DNA of 55,286 nucleotides from Deltaproteobacteria bacterium (GTDB lineage Bacteria; Myxococcota_A; Polyangia; Polyangiales; Polyangiaceae). Shown in pieces: positions 49,855 to 55,286 of the stretch. A program made the position numbers and the translations under genes. The notes under the pieces are model-generated. The model worked only from the letters and a program-made list of their open reading frames with translations, did no database searches and was not told the DNA's origin. The DNA is taken from assembly GCA_016209145.1 (NCBI GenBank), contig JACQWT010000394.1, forward strand, positions 1-55,286, in the 5' to 3' direction. Every line of letters begins with the position of its first letter. Positions within the stretch are counted from its first letter, which is position 1.

Positions 49855-50676
49855 ATGGCTAGCAACGTTCACGTAGTAAGCTGCGGCACGAGCCCCCTCA
49901 GTTGGCTCACGCGCACCGACCTGTGCCTGTCTGACGGCACGCCCTTCAAGGAGTTCGCCCGCAAGCAGGACGATCTCGCGCGCCGCCTCGGCGAGGACCG
50001 GGAGGCGAACGCGCGCGCCGAGCGGGCCGTGCACGACAAGCCGCGCGAGGCGTCGGCGGAGATCCACGCCCTTTGGGAGTACCTCGAGCGGCGCGAGGTC
50101 GACTGGGCCTACCTCGTGACCACCGAGACGCGGGCTTCGCAGTGCGCGGCCGCGTGGATCCGGAGCTACCTCGCGCGCGAGGCGAAGGTGGCCCGGGTCG
50201 ATCTCGGCACCAAGTTCGTGGGCTACGAGGCTTCCGACGACGACGACAACGACAACGGACGCCTGGCGGACTTCGCCGCGCGCCTCCAGTTGCTGCGCGA
50301 TCGCACGATGCGTTTCGTGGAGCAGCGCAAGGCCGCGGGGGATCGCGTCTTCATCGCCGCGCAGGGCGGCTACAAGCCGGAGACGGGCATCATGATGCTG
50401 GTCGGCGCCGACACCGGCACGCCCGTCTACTACCTGCACGAGGAGATGCGCCGGACGGTCACGCTCCCGGTCCTGCGCTACCGCGGCGATGTCGGCTGGC
50501 TGCGCGAGCTGATTGGTGAGGGCGCGTCCGGTCCCGCGCTCGCGGAGCTCAAGCGGGAACATGGTGCCGAGCTCGAGGAGGCCATTCGCTGCTACGCCGT
50601 CGAGGCTCGACGCGACGACACCGGGGCCGTGGTGCGCGCGAAGCTCACCGCCTACGGCAAGTCGCTCGTGCCCTAG
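49855..50676 (+). CDS. CRISPR-associated CARF-type protein, APE2256/Csm6-ring-nuclease-like family
   Basis: VHVVSCGTSPLSWL..DRVFIAAQGGYKPETGIMMLVGADTGTPVYYLHEEMRRTVTLP; GGAGG RBS at 49842. Confidence 0.72.
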   Translation: MASNVHVVSCGTSPLSWLTRTDLCLSDGTPFKEFARKQDDLARRLGEDREANARAERAVHDKPREASAEIHALWEYLERREVDWAYLVTTETRASQCAAAWIRSYLAREAKVARVDLGTKFVGYEASDDDDNDNGRLADFAARLQLLRDRTMRFVEQRKAAGDRVFIAAQGGYKPETGIMMLVGADTGTPVYYLHEEMRRTVTLPVLRYRGDVGWLRELIGEGASGPALAELKREHGAELEEAIRCYAVEARRDDTGAVVRAKLTAYGKSLVP

Positions 50677-51480
50677 AACGCCGGGGCCCACGCGCCCGGC
50701 CCACGCGGCGCGGTCGCTCCCGCCAGCCCCGCCAGCCCCGCGGCCGCCGCCGTCACCGCCCGCCCTGCCGCCTCGTAGCCCCACGCCGTCCTGCGCACTT
50801 GGCCTCCGAGCTCGAGCTCCAGGAGCGCGGCCGAGACGGCGCCCGCGGGCAGGCCGGTCGCCTGGCACAGCCCATCAGTGTGCCAGCCACCGCGGCCGCC
50901 CATGGCCCCCAGCACCGCGCTGGCCTCGGCCGACAACGCTCCCGGCCATGACCCACCTTGGGTCATCGGCCCCGCGCCGCCGGCCAGCGGGTCGACCAGC
51001 AGCACCCCAGCCGCGTCGTAGAACCGCAGCTCGCCGTCGGCGTCGCCCTCGATGCGGAGCTTGCCCTCGTGCAGCAGGGCATGGTGCGTTGAGCACAAGC
51101 AGACGCACCCAGCCCGCGAGTGCTCCCCGCCCAGGGCCTGGGGCCGGATGTGATGCACTTCGACGTAGCGCCGCCGGGTGCAGCCAGGTGCCCGGCAACG
51201 GCACCGGTCCCGCAGCTTGACCGCCCGGCGCACCGCCGCCGGCAACTGTCCGCCACGCTGCACCACCCGGCCATCGGTCTCAAGGTCGCGCACCCGCGCG
51301 CCGCAGCCGAGCCGCGCCGCCGCCTCCGGAGCGAGCTCCACCGCGCCCGCGCCCGTCTCCAGCTCGGTCTGGCCGCACTGCCGGCATTCGTAGAGCACCA
51401 CCGTACGCTCCGGCTCCGCCGCCCCCTCGGCGCCCTCGGCCTGGTGCGCCAGGGCCTCGCGTGCCACCTCTCGCTCGTCA
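50673..51480 (-). pseudogene. HNH endonuclease, 5'-truncated (DUF222/13E12-like C-terminal part)
   Basis: RRAVKLRDRCRCRAPGCTRRRYVEVHHIRPQALGGEHSRAGCVCLCSTHHALLHEG; no credible N-terminus upstream of about 51480. Confidence 0.7.
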
Positions 51481-51507
51481 CGGGCGCGCGGGCGGATCTG
51501 GTGCGCG

Positions 51508-52316
51508 TGAGCGGCGGCGCCGAGCGCGCGTGCCTGGTGGACGACAGCCCCCTGCGGGCGCGCTGGCTCCTCGGCGAGGCGGACCGCGCCTGGCGCAGGT
51601 TCGGCTACGCGGAGGCGGCCGCGCTGCTCGAGCAGTGCCGCCGCCAGGATGCAGCCGTCGACCGGGCCCTGCTCCTGAGCCGCGGCTTCGCGGCCTGGGA
51701 CCGGTTCGACCACGAGGAGGCGTACCAGAAGCTCCGGGAAGCAGCGGGTGGGGGGCTGCCCGAGTGGGTTCTGCCGGCACTCGGCGAGCTGCGGCGCGGC
51801 CGCGAGCAGGCCACCGAGAGGTCGGACGCGTACCGGCTCTGGGATCTGTGGCTCACGGCCTGCCGCCGCGCGGAGGCACAAGCCTACGATGTCGGTGTGC
51901 TCCTGCTCTACCGGTGCCTGGAGGCCATGGCGCAGTGGACCTTGCGCTGGCACCACCACGTCGACACGGGCGACGTGGCGCGCGACGAGGCCGAGCGGGT
52001 CGGCATCGCCGACCTGACCGCCCCCGACCACCACGGGCGGCTCGTCATGTCCATGCACAAGGCATGGAGCGCCGTTGCCCGGCTGGGCGGACCGCTTGCC
52101 GAGGTCGGAGCGAGGACCGACGAGCGCAGGCGGGATTTCGCCGACAGGCGCAACCACTCGCTGCTTGCGCACGGTGAGACGCCCCTTCGCGAGGAGCACT
52201 TCCGCAGCGCCCGCGAGCTCCTGGAGCGCGAGGCCATGGGACACTTCCGCAAGGTGGCGTTCAAGGGTCGCGAGCCGTACCCGCAGCTTCCCACGGCGAT
52301 CCCGCCCGTGCGGTGA
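51508..52316 (+). pseudogene. CRISPR-associated TIGR02710-like protein, HEPN part only (CARF N-terminus missing)
   Basis: RARWLLGEADRAWRRFGYAEAAALLEQC..VLLLYRCLEAMAQWTLRWH..RRDFADRRNHSLLAHGETPL (RN-x4-H HEPN motif). Confidence 0.62.
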
Positions 52317-52426
52317 CGGCCAGTGCCGGCTCGCCGGGCTCCCCCGGGGCGCTCGCCCGGCCGCCTGTCAGGATCCGGGCGCCTGCTGCGTCTCCTCTGT
52401 GGAACAGCAGAGCGGAGGCAGCAAGA

Positions 52427-53748
52427 TGAGCACGAGCGCCGAACCCGTCGCGACCCTCACGGCCGAGTCGCTGCTCGGCACGCTGGCGGCGGCCAAGAAG
52501 CGCCGCGACTGGGAGGCCATCGCCCGGCACGCGGCCGAGGTGCCGGAGCAGCTCGCGGGCGCGTGGGTGCAGGTCGCCGACGAGATCGGCTTCGCCCTCG
52601 GTCAGCTCCGCCGCACCGACGAGGCCGCCGCGCTGTTCGAGCGCGTGTACGTCGTGGCCCCGTCGCGCCGCATCGCCAGCGCGCTCGCCTACGTGTACTA
52701 CGACGCGCTGCTCGGCCGGCGCACGCGCCAGGCCGAGCGCGGGGGCCAGGCGGCCGCGGCCGGGCGCGACCGGGAGGCCGACCGCAAGGCGTTCGCGCGC
52801 TGGATGGGCGAGGCCCTGCGCCTCGAGCCCCGCTCGATCAAGGATCTGTACCGGCTTGGGGTGTTCGAGGCCCAGGTCGAGAGCCGTCATGACAAGCCGG
52901 CGCTGCGCGCGTTCGTTGCGGCCATCGAGAGCTACCGGGCGCTGCCGGCCGACGAGCGCCAGTGGCGCGGCGACCTGCGCAAGCCCTACGTCCGCTCGCT
53001 GTACGCAGGGGCGAGATCCGCGCTGCGCCTGAGCGATCTCGACCGCGCCCGCCGGCTGTCCTTCGACTGCATCCGCGAGGACGAGCAGACGGACCACGTG
53101 GCGCCGGTGCACAAGCTCTACCTCGCCGGCAAGATCTGCGCCGCGCTCGGCCGCAGCGCGGACGCGGAGCGGGCGTATCGCAAGGCCCTGGCGGCCAAGG
53201 GCCCGCCCGAGCGCGACTACGTCCACGCCGCCCTGGCTGCGCTGGCGCTTGCCACGGGCCGCGCCGAGGACGCCGAGCGCTGGATCGAGGCCAACGTGCC
53301 GCCGCATCGGCGCAAGCCCGTGCTGTGGCGGCTGGTGGGCGACGTGAAGGTGGCGCGCGGCCGCGGGCGCGAGGCGCTGCTCGCCTACCAGAACGCGCTG
53401 CGCAAGGACCGGGCCGGCCGCCACCTGACGCTCACGGCGATGGGCGCCCTGGAGCTCGCGGCGGGCAACGCGCAGAAGGCGGCCGAGCACTTCCGCCAGG
53501 CCAACGACTTTCGGCGCCGCAAGTACCTCTCCGAGCACCTTCCCGCGCTCGACGGGCTGGCGACCGCGCTTTGGGCGCTCGGCCGCGACCGGGACGCTGC
53601 CGACGCACGGGCCGCGGCCGAAGGGCTGCGCGAGGGCCGGGCGGGCCGCGGCAGGCCGGGGCCGGGCGGGCTCGCCTCGGGGCGCGCCGTCGAGCCGGCC
53701 AGCGCGGACGACGCGCCCGCCGAGGACGAGGCCGCCGAGCAAGGGTGA
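52427..53748 (+). CDS. TPR-repeat protein, upstream of primase gene
   Basis: LYLAGKICAALGRSADAERAYRKALAAKGP, LVGDVKVARGRGREALLAYQNALRKD. Confidence 0.8.
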
Positions 53749-53771
53749 CAAGCGAGGAGCGGGGACGCGTG

Positions 53772-55286
53772 ATGCCGGCGATGGAAGATCCTCTCGAGGC
53801 GGCGCGCGCGGCGCTCTCCGGCAACGAGCCCGAGCACGTCGCCGAGCTGTGGCGCGAGGCCGATGCCCGGGCGCTCGATCCCGGCCGTCGCTTCGAGTGG
53901 CTGCTGCTGCTGCTCGAGGCCGGCGACGCCGCCACGGCGAGCGCAGCGGCCGGAGCGCTCGCCGGCACCGAGTGGGAGGCGCGGGCCGCCGCCCTGCTCG
54001 AGGCCGGCGAGGCCGATGACACGCCGGCCGGCGCCGAGCCGGCCGAGGACGACGTCGAGGTGGACGAGGTGCTCAGGCTCGCGGCGCCCGACACCGACGC
54101 CGCGCTCGTCGAGCGCTTCCTGCGCTGGTTCGGCGGTCGCAAGGATCTGCACGCGCGCCAGTGGTACGACGAGCGGCGGCGCCGCTCCGGCTACCGCCTG
54201 GTCGAGGAGCCGCTCACGGCCGAGGTCGCCCGCCTGCACCTCGCCGGCCGGCTCACCCTGGGTCAGTACCTGCTCTTCCCCGACGGGAGCTGCGCGTTCG
54301 GCGTCGTCGATCTGGATCTGTCCGCCAGTGCGCTCGCCGAGCTGCGCGCCACGCGCGGCGACGCGGTCCGGCCGGTCGAGCACGGGCCGCTGCGCGACTA
54401 CGCGCTGCGGCTGGTCGAGGCCGCGCGGCGGCTCGGGCTGGGGCTGTTCGCCGAGGACAGCGGCGGCCGTGGCCTGCACCTGTGGCTGTTCTTCGAGCCG
54501 CGGCGGCCGGCGCGCGCGGTCCGCGCGCTGCTCGGGCAGCTCGTAGTAGCCGCCGGGAGCCAACCGCCCGATGTCGCGGTCGAGATCTTCCCCAAGCAGG
54601 ACCGGCCGGGCCCGAAGGGGCTGTCGAGCCTGGTCAAGCTCCCGCTCGGCATCCACCAGGCGACGCTGCGGCGTTGCGCGCTGCTCGACGAGAAGCTCGA
54701 TCCCGTCGAGGATCCCTGGGCGGCGCTCGATCGGCTGCGCGCCGCGGCGCCCGACGTCGTGGACGACGTCCTCGGCCGCCGACTGGTGATCATGCCGACG
54801 CCCTGCCGCTGCCCGAGCTGCCCGCCGTGCCGAGCGCCCGCGGTCTGGCGGAGGCGCTGCGCGCCATCGAGCCCGGCAGGCCCGAGCGGGCGGCGTGCGA
54901 GGCCATGCTCGCGGGCTGCGCCGTGCTCCGGCGCCTGGTCAAGATCGCCTACGCCGAACGGCGTCTGGATCCGGCCCAGGCCCGCGCCGTGGTCTACACG
55001 CTGGGTCTCGTCGGGCCCGCCTGCGCGCTCGCCGACGAGATCTTCGACACGGCCGGGGCGTCACGCAAGGAGCTCGGCCGGGCGCGAGCCGGCCTGCCCT
55101 CGCCCGCCGGGTGCAAGGGGCTGCGCCGGCTTGCCCTGGCCGGGCCCCCCGACTGCCCGTGCCCCGAGCTGAGCGAGGCTCAGCCCTACGCGAGTCCGGC
55201 CCTGTTCGCCGTCGGCGCGGCGCCGCCCTCGCCGCCTGCCTGGGCCCAGTTCGGGCCGTTCCTCGAGGGCGTCACGGATCAGGCCG
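53772..55286 (+). CDS. archaeo-eukaryotic primase-polymerase (CAPP/TOTE-like), frameshift near 54797, runs off window
   Basis: FGVVDLDLS, EDSGGRGLHLWLFFEPRRPARAVRALLG, VEIFPKQDRPGPKGLSSLVKLPLGIHQ; Cys-rich C-term CEAMLAGCAVLRRLVKIAYAERRLDPAQARAVVYTLGLVG..CPCPELSEAQPYASPALF in next frame. Confidence 0.78.

Overview
High-GC window, probably from a Myxococcota/Polyangia-like genome judging by lipoprotein style, a MYXO-CTERM-like tail and MopE/Cys-rich repeat proteins. The calls come from reading the supplied translations and raw sequence; no database search was run. Ordinary content: a Tat-signal radical SAM/DUF362 pair, paralogous zinc-ribbon membrane proteins, a beta-helix lipoprotein, a sugar uptake set (outer-membrane protein, periplasmic binding protein, permease, ATPase, surface GH15 glucoamylase), RuvB, a UbiB/AarF kinase, an S1-domain protein, an RCC1 protein, a PAS/GAF/HisKA sensor, a sulfatase-fold protein next to an FGE-like protein, and three toxin-antitoxin modules. 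Three mobile or unusual layers stand out. (1) A RAYT-type transposase (16067-16914) lies between two arrays of alternating REP-like palindromes with a 51-52 bp period. (2) Two copies of a small MITE-like element (25816-25995, 31735-31877) start CATA, end TATG and are each bounded by a different perfect 11-bp direct repeat. Two diverged relatives lie at about 14500-14630 and 31244-31343. (3) The right end (46.4-55.3 kb) is a fragmented type III CRISPR-like locus with no array or Cas10 in the window: a Lon-like protease, a Csm5-like RAMP, an APE2256-type CARF protein, a HEPN (RN..LAHG) protein cut by an HNH gene fragment, a TPR protein and an archaeo-eukaryotic primase (CAPP/TOTE-like). Several genes carry apparent single-base frameshifts, so pseudogenisation versus assembly error must be resolved.
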